In this document: piece by piece, positions 20,110 through 28,674 of the stretch
How the letters are laid out: the number at the start of each line of letters is the position of its first letter
Numbering within the stretch: position 1 is the first letter of the stretch
NCBI GenBank assembly: GCA_025936045.1
Contig: JAICUB010000034.1
Span: forward strand, 1-64,000
DNA: 64,000 bases
Source of the DNA: Polyangiaceae bacterium
Lineage (GTDB): Bacteria > Myxococcota_A > Polyangia > Polyangiales > Polyangiaceae
Direction: 5' to 3'
Notes under the pieces: generated by a model
Databases searched by the model: none
Told to the model about the DNA's origin: nothing
What the model saw: only the letters and a program-made list of their open reading frames with translations
Position numbers and translations under genes: made by a program

Positions 20110-20949
20110 TCAGTTGAGCCAACCGCCGTTCGGCCCCTTGCGGCCGTTGCCGGTCGGTGACCCGTCGTCGGTCGTCTCCGACTTGCCCCCCTCGATCACC
20201 TGGAAACCTCCGCGCGCGACGCGTTTCTTGCGGGCGTCCGCTTCGCGGCGCGCCTCGGCGTCGAGCTGAGCGAGCCGGAGCTTCAACCACACGCGCCGGA
20301 ACGGCGAGGGGCTGCCGCTCAAGAGCCAGCCCGCGAGCATGCCGCCGAATGGAGCGATCTGTCCCTCGGGGCGGCCGGCGCCGGCGATGAGGTACATCAA
20401 GTTGAAGAAGAGCACGATGATGATGAGCGTGCGTGACGTCACCGGCACGACGAACATCAGGTTGATCGTGCGGTGCTTGAAGCTCAGCGCCCACGCGACC
20501 GACAGCGCCGACAAGAGCGGCACCGAACCGAACCAATACTCGGGCACGAGGCGCGGCGCGAGCCGCGGCAGCGCGAGCTCCACCCCCATCTGCACGACGT
20601 AGCTCAGGACCGCGGAGAGCCCGAGGAAGCGCAGGAAGCGCCCACTGCCGAGATGCGTTTCGAGAGAAGCGCCGAAGAAGTAGAGGCCGAGGAGAACCCA
20701 GAGCACGTGGCCGATGTCGTGCCGGACCTCGTGCATGAGCGGCGCCGTGAAGAGGCGCCAGACTTGGCCGTGCAGGATGGCGTTCGTGTTGCCGCAGAGC
20801 GCGAGGAACAGCGTGTCGGGTGCGCCCGCCCAGTTGATGCCGATGGCGAAGGCGAGCCAGACCGCGAAGAGTGCGAGCAGCACGCCACGGAGCGCCGGCC
20901 CCGGCTTCGGCAAGCTCACCGTGGGCTGGTCACCGTAGCCGCGCGGCAT
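20110..20949 (-). CDS. Rhomboid-like membrane protein, probably catalytically dead
   Basis: The 279-aa protein has about six hydrophobic helices and the rhomboid layout: an H..RHDIGHVLW loop, LYFFGASLETHLGSGRFL after it, a helix beginning FGSVPLLSA where active rhomboids have GxSG, and APFGGMLAGW where they have AHxGG. The catalytic His appears replaced by Phe, the conserved Asn of the HxxxN motif is Trp, and the serine motif is not canonical. It therefore resembles pseudo-rhomboids that bind but do not cut membrane proteins. The start ATG overlaps the stop of the upstream lipoprotein gene by one base (TGATG), which fixes the start and implies coupling. A cytoplasmic basic tail ends the protein. 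Confidence 0.75.
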   Translation of the reverse strand: MPRGYGDQPTVSLPKPGPALRGVLLALFAVWLAFAIGINWAGAPDTLFLALCGNTNAILHGQVWRLFTAPLMHEVRHDIGHVLWVLLGLYFFGASLETHLGSGRFLRFLGLSAVLSYVVQMGVELALPRLAPRLVPEYWFGSVPLLSALSVAWALSFKHRTINLMFVVPVTSRTLIIIVLFFNLMYLIAGAGRPEGQIAPFGGMLAGWLLSGSPSPFRRVWLKLRLAQLDAEARREADARKKRVARGGFQVIEGGKSETTDDGSPTGNGRKGPNGGWLN

Positions 20950-22217
20950 CAGGGCTCCACGCTGCACTCTGCCGGAACGGCGGCCGCCGGCACGATGTTG
21001 GCGCTGCAGGTGACGCGACCGAGCTCGGTCGGCCCTGAAAGAAGCGTCGCGCTGAGCTTGGCGCTGCCCTGCGCGAGGTTCGAAAAGCGCACGTTGCGAC
21101 CACACGTGGCCTGATCGACGTAGATGGGCTGCCGTGTCGGATCGGCGGGATCGAGCGTCAGCCGGAGCTCGCCGGGGAGCACTGCGAGGTCGTCACAGCG
21201 GTACCCGAGCGCGGAAAGTGCCGTCGCCGGGTCGAGATCCAGGGCGCCTTCCCCGATCAGGGGCGCGCAATCCGCACTGACCGCCAACCCCGGGATCAGC
21301 GTGGCGGTGCAGGTCGTGCCCCAGGTCGCTTCAGCGTTGCCTGCTTCGTACGCCAAGAGGGATAGCTTCAGGGTGCCACGCTCCGGCACGTCGTCCAGCC
21401 GGATTTGCTCGCCGCACGCTACCCGCGTCGTGGTGGTGGCACCGGAAGCGTTGGGATAGCTCACGCTATAATGATCGAGCGACCCTGGGTCGGCGCCGCA
21501 CATGGGAGCCCCGGTCAAGCCGTCGAGCCCGAGGAGGACGCTCGACGCGCCGCTTGGCCCCGCGCTGCCGGCCTCGAGCATGCAGTCCGCGATCGGGCGG
21601 TTCAGGTACGCGAGTGCGTTTTCGGGGCAGGTGTCGCCGCAGCGCCACTTCCAGCGCGGTGCGATGCGTTCACCCGTCGTCGGGTCGACCATGATCGGCG
21701 CGCCCGCGACGAGCGAAACGAGGCCGGGGCGATCGTACCCTTCGATCTCGGCGCGGTAGCGATGGCCGTCCACGACACGTGAGAACGCGACGGGCGTCCG
21801 GCAATCGGTCGGTCCGGAGCTCGGCAGCGCGAATCCATCTTTGGCTCGTGGCGTCGTGCCCGGCGTCGCATCCGCCGGACAGACGCCGGGCGTGTCCACG
21901 TCCTGGCTCTCGGCTTCTTGGTCGGCGGCACCGCCGGTGCCGACGACATCCGAAGTACTCGAGCCGACGAGCGAGCCGTCCGCCTCGAACTCGACGTCGA
22001 ACACGGTCGCGACGTAGCTCCGGAGCGCGCCGTCTGCGTTCGCGCACGGCACGCCGCCAGGAAGGTCCAACGGGTTCACGCTGACGAGCGTCGGATGATA
22101 AACACCCGCGATGGGGGGCGTCGTCTCCGAGCACGCTCCGAGGACGCCGGCGAGTCCGGGGGCGAAGAGCGCAACCAGGGCTCGGCGCGAGCGGGTGAGC
22201 ATGAGGGAGCGCGACAT
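20949..22217 (-). CDS. Uncharacterised lipoprotein, coupled to the rhomboid-like gene
   Basis: The 422-aa protein has a signal with lipobox (LAGVLGAC, Cys about 29). The mature part contains paired cysteines (DTC, DDC, CGADP, CGRN) and beta-rich stretches. Two C-terminal segments repeat the same pattern, L-P-GELRL/RGTLKLSLL followed by an internal Cys, which suggests two related Ig-like or beta-sandwich domains at about 265-335 and 340-420. I recognise no enzyme motif. The stop codon overlaps the start of the rhomboid-like gene, so the membrane protein may escort or anchor this lipoprotein. Confidence 0.75.
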   Translation of the reverse strand: MSRSLMLTRSRRALVALFAPGLAGVLGACSETTPPIAGVYHPTLVSVNPLDLPGGVPCANADGALRSYVATVFDVEFEADGSLVGSSTSDVVGTGGAADQEAESQDVDTPGVCPADATPGTTPRAKDGFALPSSGPTDCRTPVAFSRVVDGHRYRAEIEGYDRPGLVSLVAGAPIMVDPTTGERIAPRWKWRCGDTCPENALAYLNRPIADCMLEAGSAGPSGASSVLLGLDGLTGAPMCGADPGSLDHYSVSYPNASGATTTTRVACGEQIRLDDVPERGTLKLSLLAYEAGNAEATWGTTCTATLIPGLAVSADCAPLIGEGALDLDPATALSALGYRCDDLAVLPGELRLTLDPADPTRQPIYVDQATCGRNVRFSNLAQGSAKLSATLLSGPTELGRVTCSANIVPAAAVPAECSVEP

Positions 22218-22259
22218 AGCACGGGCGGCGACCGGTGAGGCGGCCGCGCCGGCGAGGCC

Positions 22260-22790
22260 CTATTCAGTACCGCCTTGCCCGCCTTGGCCCGCGCTGCTCG
22301 TGTCGGCGCCGGTGCCACCAGTGCTTTGCGGCGGGGCACTCGTCTCCGTGCCCGTAAGAAACGAGCATGCGTACGCCCGCTCGGGGTATTGCACGACCTC
22401 ACAGGCCGAAGTGGCGTTGTCCGCGATGGGATCGGGGCTGCAGTCGGCCAGCAAAGCGTGCTTGCCGAGCGATTGTACGCAGGTCCCGAGGGTCGTGATC
22501 GTGGCGACGCAGTCGTCGACCTGCGCGGGCTCCGGCGGCGCGACGGGCAAACCGTGGAGGCAATGGTCGCGATAGTAGAGCTCGCAGTCGTCTTCGTCCC
22601 CGACGATGCCGCACGCGACGGCTACCTTGCAGCGCGCCTGCTCGATCTCGCGACAGTCTTGAACGCCCTTGGCGGCCGTTCCGCAGCCGGGGCTCGCGAG
22701 CAGCGCGAGCGTACCGAGCAGGCACACGCAGGCGACGCTCGGGAGCGCGCGGTGCCTCGAGCCGGCACGAATTCCGGAGCGCGGTGTCAC
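22260..22790 (-). CDS. Small Cys-rich lipoprotein
   Basis: The 176-aa protein has a long basic N-region, a hydrophobic core and a lipobox-like end (LLASPGC, about residue 36). The mature part has about ten cysteines (QDCREIEQARC, DDCELYYRDHC, TTLGTCVQS, ADCSPD, SACEVV, ACSF) that probably form five disulfides in a helical domain. A Gly/Ser-rich tail ends the protein. It is the first gene of the minus-strand run and is divergent from the nucleotidyltransferase gene, with 149 bp between. Function is unknown; such DCxxxxxxxC lipoproteins recur in myxobacterial genomes. Confidence 0.75.
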   Translation of the reverse strand: MTPRSGIRAGSRHRALPSVACVCLLGTLALLASPGCGTAAKGVQDCREIEQARCKVAVACGIVGDEDDCELYYRDHCLHGLPVAPPEPAQVDDCVATITTLGTCVQSLGKHALLADCSPDPIADNATSACEVVQYPERAYACSFLTGTETSAPPQSTGGTGADTSSAGQGGQGGTE

Positions 22791-22939
22791 GCTGGAGGCG
22801 TTATCACGCCGGCGTCCCTCGCGCGAAGTTTTCGCCCGAAGCGGCGCTTCCGGGCGCGGCGCTTCGCCACGGGGGGCAGCGAGTCTTCGCGGGCAAACTT
22901 GACGGAGCAGTGCGAGAGCGCGAGGGTTCGAGGACCGAG

Positions 22940-23854
22940 ATGGCTCGCGCCATGGTGCTTGCGGCCGGTCATGGCACCCGCCTGCGTCCGCTCACGGACG
23001 AGCGACCGAAGCCGCTCGTGCCGTTCGGCGATCGCACGCTCCTCGAGCACGCCCTCGAGCGGCTCGGCGGGTCGCTCTTGCCGGCGGTCGTGAACTCGCA
23101 TCACCTCCCGAGAGTTTTTCGAGAATTTACAGCGAGTTGGCCTGGTATTTCGCACGTGGTGGAGGAGCCAGAGCTCCGCGGCACCGCGGGCGGCATCGCG
23201 GGCGCCCGGGAATTTTTGGGACCGGCGCCGATCGTCGTGACGAATGCGGATCTCGTCGTTTCGGTCGATATGCAAGCGCTGCTCGCCGCGACGCCCGAGG
23301 ACGGCATCTGTCTCGCGGTGGTGCGTCACCCGCCGGGCACGGGGCCCGTGGGTCTCGGCGTGGACGGGCGGGTCGCGCGCCTGCGAGGCGAGCGTTACGG
23401 CGAAGAAGTCACGGGCGCCGATTACGTCGGGACGATCGGTATCGGTGCGCGCGTACTCCGCGAGCTGCCGGCACGTGGTTGCTTGATCGGAGACGTGGCG
23501 ATGCCGCTCGCGCGCCGCGGGGCGCACGTTCGCACGCTGACGATCGACGGCGAATGGAGCGCGCCGGGCGACGGCATCACGGAGTACCTCGCTGCGCACG
23601 CGGCGTGGCTCGCGCGGTGGGGCGGGAGCGGCGGAGCGTCCTTCGTGGGGAAAGGCGCTGAAATCGCCCCAGGCGTCGTGCTCGCCGGCTGCGTCATCGG
23701 TGCGGGGACCGTGGTTGCCGGCAACGGACGCTTGGAACGTGTCGTCGCGTGGCCGGGCGCGCGCGTAACGGCGCCGCTCGCCGACGCGGTCGTGACGACG
23801 GCCGGCCGGATCGTTCGGCGTCCCGCGCCGGCGAGCGTGCTTCCACTCCACTGA
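22940..23854 (+). CDS. NDP-sugar (mannose-1-phosphate-type) nucleotidyltransferase
   Basis: The 304-aa protein begins at the ATG at 22940, right at the family signature AAGHGTRLRPLTDERPKP, so the longer upstream reading frame is not used. The Rossmann-like core has VVTNADLV for the metal-binding Asp and GIGARVL. A short C-terminal left-handed beta-helix follows (GKGAEIAPGVVLAGCVIGAGT, about residues 232-290). The enzyme should join a sugar-1-phosphate to a nucleotide to give an activated sugar for polysaccharide or lipopolysaccharide synthesis. The sugar cannot be told. The pabB gene follows 12 bases later. Confidence 0.9.
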   Translation: MARAMVLAAGHGTRLRPLTDERPKPLVPFGDRTLLEHALERLGGSLLPAVVNSHHLPRVFREFTASWPGISHVVEEPELRGTAGGIAGAREFLGPAPIVVTNADLVVSVDMQALLAATPEDGICLAVVRHPPGTGPVGLGVDGRVARLRGERYGEEVTGADYVGTIGIGARVLRELPARGCLIGDVAMPLARRGAHVRTLTIDGEWSAPGDGITEYLAAHAAWLARWGGSGGASFVGKGAEIAPGVVLAGCVIGAGTVVAGNGRLERVVAWPGARVTAPLADAVVTTAGRIVRRPAPASVLPLH

Positions 23855-23866
23855 GCTCGGCGCGTC

Positions 23867-25165
23867 GTGGTAGACGCGCAGCCGGCCCGCATGCACGCGC
23901 TCACCGTCGACGCCGCGCCCGACGCATGGGCCGTTGCGCGCGCGCTCGGGGATCGGCCGGGCCTCTCTTTCGTGCTCGGCGACGGCGGCCGCACGACCTA
24001 CGTAGCCTGCGATCCGAGCGCGAGGTCACGGGCGTTCGATCCGGAGCCGGAGCACGCGTGCCGCGCGCGACCCTTCGGCGAAATCCCGCGCTGGATCGGG
24101 CTCTTACCGTACGAGGCGTGTCGGGCTCGTGAACGTCGTCGCGCGGGCGAAGTCCGAACGGCACCCGAGGTCGAGGATCCGCTCTGGTTTCGCTACGAAT
24201 GCGTCGTTAAAATCTCGAACAAAATCCAAGTAATAGGCGGCGAATTTCGCGCGGTGACTGAGCTTACGGAACGCCTGCAACGAGGGCTTCGAAGCTCCCC
24301 GCGCGCGCCCGAGCGTCCCGAGCTTCGTCTCCGAACGCGGCCGGAGCCGGGTGCGGTTCACGCGGCGCGCATTCGGCGTGCGCTCGAGCTCATTCGGCGC
24401 GGCGAGATTTATCAGGTGAACCTCGCGCGACGGTTCGAGGTCGAGGTTCAGGGGCGCGCGCTCGACGTGCTCGGCGCGCTCGGCGCAGGCGGCTTGCCTC
24501 CGCACGCGCTCGCGCTCGAGTGGGCGGAGCTCGGCGTGGCGATGGCGTCTCCGGAGCTTTTCCTCGCGCTCGAACCGGGCGGGCGCGTGCGCACGCGCCC
24601 GATCAAGGGGACGCGGCCCCGCGCGATGGATCCTGCGGCGGACGCGGCGCTCGCGCGCGAGCTCGACGCCGACCCGAAGGAGCGCGCCGAGCTTGCGATG
24701 GTGATCGACGTGGAACGCAACGACCTCGGCCGCTTGGCGCGCCCCGGCAGCGTTCGGCTCGCCGACCCGCCGAGCGTGGAGACGCACGCGCGCGTCCATC
24801 ATCGCGCTGCGACGGTCGCGGCCGAATTGCGGCCCGAGGTGACGCGCGAGGAGCTCCTACGCGCGACCTTGCCGAGCGGGAGCGTGACGGGAGCACCGAA
24901 GCTTCGCGCAATGGAGGTCATCGCCGAGCTCGAGCCGGCGCGCCGCGGCCTGTATACGGGAGCCGCCGGGTTCATGCGCGAGGACGGCGGGCTCGAGCTC
25001 GGAATGGTGATTCGCACGCTGGCGTTCAGGGACGGCCGAGGGAGCTATTACGCGGGCGGGGGTATCGTCGCGGACAGCGATCCGGAGCGTGAGGTGCGCG
25101 AGACGCTGTGGAAAGCGGCGGCGCTCGTCGAGCTCACGGGCGGCGCCCCCGACGCTTGGGCATAA
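23867..25165 (+). CDS. pabB: Aminodeoxychorismate synthase component I
   Basis: The 432-aa protein carries the chorismate-binding domain: RRGEIYQVNLARR, RPIKGTRPR, the metal-site segment IDVERNDLGRL, SGSVTGAPK, and AGGGIVADSDPE near the end. The YQVNLA and PIKGTR motifs favour PabB over anthranilate or isochorismate synthases. It aminates chorismate for p-aminobenzoate and folate. The glutaminase (PabA) and lyase (PabC) are not next to it. The GTG at 23867 is taken as start; an ATG eight codons on is possible. It lies 12 bp after the nucleotidyltransferase and is likely co-transcribed. Confidence 0.93.
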   Translation: MVDAQPARMHALTVDAAPDAWAVARALGDRPGLSFVLGDGGRTTYVACDPSARSRAFDPEPEHACRARPFGEIPRWIGLLPYEACRARERRRAGEVRTAPEVEDPLWFRYECVVKISNKIQVIGGEFRAVTELTERLQRGLRSSPRAPERPELRLRTRPEPGAVHAARIRRALELIRRGEIYQVNLARRFEVEVQGRALDVLGALGAGGLPPHALALEWAELGVAMASPELFLALEPGGRVRTRPIKGTRPRAMDPAADAALARELDADPKERAELAMVIDVERNDLGRLARPGSVRLADPPSVETHARVHHRAATVAAELRPEVTREELLRATLPSGSVTGAPKLRAMEVIAELEPARRGLYTGAAGFMREDGGLELGMVIRTLAFRDGRGSYYAGGGIVADSDPEREVRETLWKAAALVELTGGAPDAWA

Positions 25166-25217
25166 AGCAGCCGAAAACTATGCCACTTCCGCGTGCAAGG
25201 CGTACGCGGGAGGGAGC

Positions 25218-26069
25218 ATGCAGCCGGTGAACGTGCGAAACCTCGACGAGATCCAGGAGGAGGATTCGCGCTCGCGCACCTCGCGCTTTGCGGCGTTGCT
25301 TCTGGCGTCGCTCGCGGGGGCGGGCATCGTCACCGCCGCGGTCGTGATGTCGCGCCGGGGCGGTGAAGCGCAGCACGCGACGCGCGACCCGCTCGCGGAT
25401 CTGGTGCTGGCACAGAAGAACGTGATGCCTTCGGCCGACAAGCTCGAGACGCGCGAGGTCTCGTTCCCGGGCATCCTGAGCGACGACGCGAAACCGACGA
25501 CGGCGCTCGCCGCGGTGCGCGACGAGCACGGCCGTCTGTTACCGCCGCCCGATGCCGTGTCGAGCGCCGCCGCGCCGCCGCCGGCCGCGGCCGAGCGCTT
25601 GCCGGTGGTGCCGCTGCCGGTCGGGGAGATGCTCGGCGCCACCCCCGTCACGACCGAGCCGAAGGACGGACTCGTCGCGCTCGCCGCCGACAAATCGAAG
25701 CTCCCCGAGAACGGTGAGCTCGCGCCGCCCGGCATGGACGGGGGCTTTCAGCTGCAAGTGGCGAGCTTCAAGGACCCGGCCGACGCGGATCGCTTGGTCG
25801 CCGATCTCCGCAAGCGCGGCCATCGCGCCTACCGGCTCGCTGCGAACGTCCCCGACCGCGGCATTTGGCAGCGCGTGCGCATCGGGCCCTTCAAGACGAA
25901 GTTCGAGGCCAGCAAGTACAAGGCCGAGCTCGAGCGCACCGAGCGCATCGAGCCGTTCTTGGTCGACCCGGACAAGGTCAAGCAGGCCGCCGACATCCGG
26001 GCCGCGCGCCTCGCCGCGCGCGAGAAGAAGGATCGCGCCTCGCGCGGTATCGTCGTTCACGACGAGTGA
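25218..26069 (+). CDS. SPOR-domain membrane protein
   Basis: The 283-aa protein starts at an ATG with a strong GGGAGGGA ribosome site at 25208-25215. A short cytoplasmic part is followed by one transmembrane helix (FAALLLASLAGAGIVTAAVVM, about residues 26-46), a Pro/Ala-rich periplasmic linker, and a SPOR domain at about 170-250 (GGFQLQVASFKDPADADRLV, then RVRIGPFKTKFEASKY). SPOR domains bind denuded glycan strands at division septa, so the protein is probably a cell-division or peptidoglycan-remodelling factor. It follows pabB by 52 bp and is convergent with the next gene. Confidence 0.88.
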   Translation: MQPVNVRNLDEIQEEDSRSRTSRFAALLLASLAGAGIVTAAVVMSRRGGEAQHATRDPLADLVLAQKNVMPSADKLETREVSFPGILSDDAKPTTALAAVRDEHGRLLPPPDAVSSAAAPPPAAAERLPVVPLPVGEMLGATPVTTEPKDGLVALAADKSKLPENGELAPPGMDGGFQLQVASFKDPADADRLVADLRKRGHRAYRLAANVPDRGIWQRVRIGPFKTKFEASKYKAELERTERIEPFLVDPDKVKQAADIRAARLAAREKKDRASRGIVVHDE

Positions 26070-26106
26070 CGCCGCGCGCGCTTCGAGAAATGCCGCCGTG
26101 CACCGG

Positions 26107-27222
26107 CTACCCGGCTTTGGCCTTTCGCTGCAGCTGCTGCTGAACGATTTGAGCGACCGCGGCCGACACGTTCTTGCTCTTCGAGAGCGAGCGTAAGTCG
26201 GAGTCGCGCAGGTGCGGGACGAGCCGGCTCGCGAACGTGAACGGCGTGCGCGGGTTTTGCACCAGGTTGATCTTGACTTGGTAGCTTCGCACGAGGTCGC
26301 GATTCATCGCGATGATGCGGAGGACTTCGTCGGAGACCGCGCGGCTCGCCGAGATCTGGACGGCTTCGCTCTCCTTCAGGCCCGGGCTTTTGGCGGCGGC
26401 CGCAGCCACGAGGCGGTTCGCGTCGCGCACCAAGAGCAAGCGCTCCGGTCCGGTGCCGAGCGTGGCCCGCCGGATCTTCTCGCTCACGGTGCAGCCGGCG
26501 AGCTCGGCGTGGAGCGGCACGATCTTCTTTTTGACCTGCTCTTCGCCTTCTTCGTCGAGCTCGTGAGTGTCTTCGCCCTCGTCGAGGGCGACCTGATGCG
26601 CGAGCTCGGTGACCTGTTTGAAGTGAAGGTCGTCGTAGGTCGGCTCTTCCGAAGGCTCCGGAATGAGCTCGTTCATGATCGCGGCAGCGGCCTCCTTGAA
26701 GGCGGGGATGCCGAGCTCGATGTCGTTGCGCACGGCGAGCTCGATCAAGCGGTCGGCGGTCGACATCCGCACCTGCTTGTTCATGTAGAGCTTCTCGATC
26801 ACGGTCGGGTGCGCGAGCATCAAGACTTCGTTCGTCGCGATGATTTCGCCGATTTTCTCGTCGGCGGCCGCGGCGAGCCGTTCGAGCGCGGCGGTCGTCA
26901 CCCGCGGCATCTTCAAGACGCCGAGCACGACCTGCTCGTCGCGCGGGCGCGCCTCGACGAGCTTCTCGATGACGGAGCCGGCTAAGTCCGCGGAGAGCGC
27001 GCCGGCGAGCACGGGCGGGGGGAGCTTCTCGAGCGTCGCCCGCGCCGTGTTCGCGACGGTCGCGTCCGCTGAGTCGGCGAGCACGCTGACGACGGTGACG
27101 ATGTCGCCCGGCTTGAGGCCGGGAAGCACCCCGCGGGCCGCCATCGTGCGGAGCGGCGCGGGCGCTTCCGGAGCGAGCGCTTTTTGCGCCGGAACCGGCA
27201 GCGCGCTGATGTCCACGTCCAC
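26107..27222 (-). CDS. Conserved all-helical protein of unknown function
   Basis: This protein of about 371 residues is read from a GTG at 27222 (the GTG at 27216 is equally possible; no good ribosome site is visible). It has no signal peptide. It is built of many amphipathic helices with a repeated pattern of 35-40 residues (ATLEKLPPPVLAGAL, VIEKLVEARPRDEQVVLGVL, ALERLAAAADEKIGEIIA, ADRLIELAVRNDIELGI), suggesting a HEAT-like or DUF2336-like solenoid. An acidic insert (LDEGEDTHELDEEGEE) lies in the middle. It is divergent from the SPFH-protein gene with an 82-bp gap, so the two may share regulation. I do not recognise a named family. Confidence 0.7.
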   Translation of the reverse strand: MDVDISALPVPAQKALAPEAPAPLRTMAARGVLPGLKPGDIVTVVSVLADSADATVANTARATLEKLPPPVLAGALSADLAGSVIEKLVEARPRDEQVVLGVLKMPRVTTAALERLAAAADEKIGEIIATNEVLMLAHPTVIEKLYMNKQVRMSTADRLIELAVRNDIELGIPAFKEAAAAIMNELIPEPSEEPTYDDLHFKQVTELAHQVALDEGEDTHELDEEGEEQVKKKIVPLHAELAGCTVSEKIRRATLGTGPERLLLVRDANRLVAAAAAKSPGLKESEAVQISASRAVSDEVLRIIAMNRDLVRSYQVKINLVQNPRTPFTFASRLVPHLRDSDLRSLSKSKNVSAAVAQIVQQQLQRKAKAG

Positions 27223-27304
27223 CGTGAGAGTATCCCAAGAACTTCCGCTGCGGTCGACCCGGCTCTTGCGAGAGCCGCGCAATCGGCCTACTTCTGGGTC
27301 TCTC

Positions 27305-28573
27305 ATGGGTATCGTTGACTTCGTCAAGGGCGGCGTGCAGCGCATGATGATTGCGCGGCCGGACGCGCAAAAGGACAAGGTCGTCTTCAAGCATCCGGAC
27401 CAGACGTTCCCGTTCTGGAGCCAGCTCACGGTCGACGCCGACGAGTGCGCGCTCTTCTTCCGCGACGGCAACGTGGTCGCGACGCTGCCGCCCGGTCGCC
27501 ACACGCTGCAGACGCAGAACTACCCGTTCCTGAACACGCTGGTCGACAAGTTTACGGGCGGCAACGTCTTCATCAGCGAGATCTTCTTCGTCCTCACGCG
27601 CCCGCTCTACAACCAAGGCTTCGGCGACACGATCGGCTCGATGCGCGATCCGGATCTCGAGATCCGCGTGACGCCGCGCGCCTTCGGTACGTTCTCCTAC
27701 CGCGTGTTCGATCCGCTGCGCTTCCTCGTGTGGTTCCGCGGGCAAGCAAGCGGGGATCCGAACGACTCACCGCGTTGGATCCAGGACATGCTGTTCATGG
27801 GTCTCCGCTCGACGCTCACGCGCATGCTCAAGGCCGGCGAGCTGAGTCTCCTCGACCTCGGTACGTGCGGCCCCGACGTCGCGCGCGCCATGGTGCAAAG
27901 CTGCCCCGACCTGCAGAACATCGGCGTGCAGGTGCTCGAGGTCGCGAAGCTCAACGTGAATCTGTCCGAGGACGATCAGGCGCGCATCGATCAGATGCAG
28001 GACCAGATCGTCCAGGCCAACGTGGACGCGAAGGCAGCGCAGCGCCGCATCAAGCAGGCGGAGGCGGAAGCCGCCCAGCGTCAATTTCAGCTCGATCAGG
28101 ATTTCGCCAATCGTGCCCGCTACATGAACCAGCTCGATATGGGCCGGTATCAGCAATACGCGGCGGCGGAGGCGACCCTCGGCCTCGGACAGGGCATGGC
28201 GCAGGGCGGAGACGCGGCGGCAGCCGGGGCGTCCGGCGCCGCCGTCGTGGGCGGGCTCGGACTCGGCGCGGGCATGGCCGCGGGCGCACGGATGCCCATG
28301 CCCTTTGGTTACCCGCCCCCCGGTTACCCTCCGCCGGGCTACCCGCCTCCCGGCTATCCGCCGCCCGGCTACCCGGGTTATCCACCGCCAGGCTATCCGC
28401 CGCCCTATGCGGCTCCCGGCGGATCGCCGCCGCCCTACGGCCCCGTCGTGACGCCGTCAGCGTCGGGGGCACAGCCGCCCGCGGCCGCGCAGGCGCGTTG
28501 TGGGGCTTGCGGCGCCGCGAATCCGCAGACAGCGCGATTTTGCGCAGAATGCGGGCGCTCGCTCACGGCATGA
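27305..28573 (+). CDS. SPFH-domain (virion-core-protein-like) protein with PGYPP repeats and a C-terminal zinc ribbon
   Basis: The 422-aa protein has an SPFH/band-7-like domain at about residues 20-215 (LPPGRHTLQTQNYPFLNTL, then PRAFGTFSYRVFDPLRFLVWF) of the YdjI kind, and a coiled coil at about 220-275 (QDQIVQANVDAKAAQRRIKQ). A Gly/Ala stretch precedes seven PPPGYP/PGYP-type units at about 335-370, and a zinc ribbon CGACG...FCAECGRSL lies at the very end. No transmembrane helix is present, so it should be a peripheral membrane scaffold. In Bacillus the comparable protein works with PspA-like membrane stress factors; no PspA is seen here. Confidence 0.9.
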   Translation: MGIVDFVKGGVQRMMIARPDAQKDKVVFKHPDQTFPFWSQLTVDADECALFFRDGNVVATLPPGRHTLQTQNYPFLNTLVDKFTGGNVFISEIFFVLTRPLYNQGFGDTIGSMRDPDLEIRVTPRAFGTFSYRVFDPLRFLVWFRGQASGDPNDSPRWIQDMLFMGLRSTLTRMLKAGELSLLDLGTCGPDVARAMVQSCPDLQNIGVQVLEVAKLNVNLSEDDQARIDQMQDQIVQANVDAKAAQRRIKQAEAEAAQRQFQLDQDFANRARYMNQLDMGRYQQYAAAEATLGLGQGMAQGGDAAAAGASGAAVVGGLGLGAGMAAGARMPMPFGYPPPGYPPPGYPPPGYPPPGYPGYPPPGYPPPYAAPGGSPPPYGPVVTPSASGAQPPAAAQARCGACGAANPQTARFCAECGRSLTA

Positions 28574-28674
28574 CCGTGAGACCCTGCATCTGGCGGCCAC
28601 CTCGAGATCGAGCCATTGTTGGCGTTCGCCGCCCCTGTGGTAGGAATTCTACCTGGGCGTGAGCGGGAACAACC

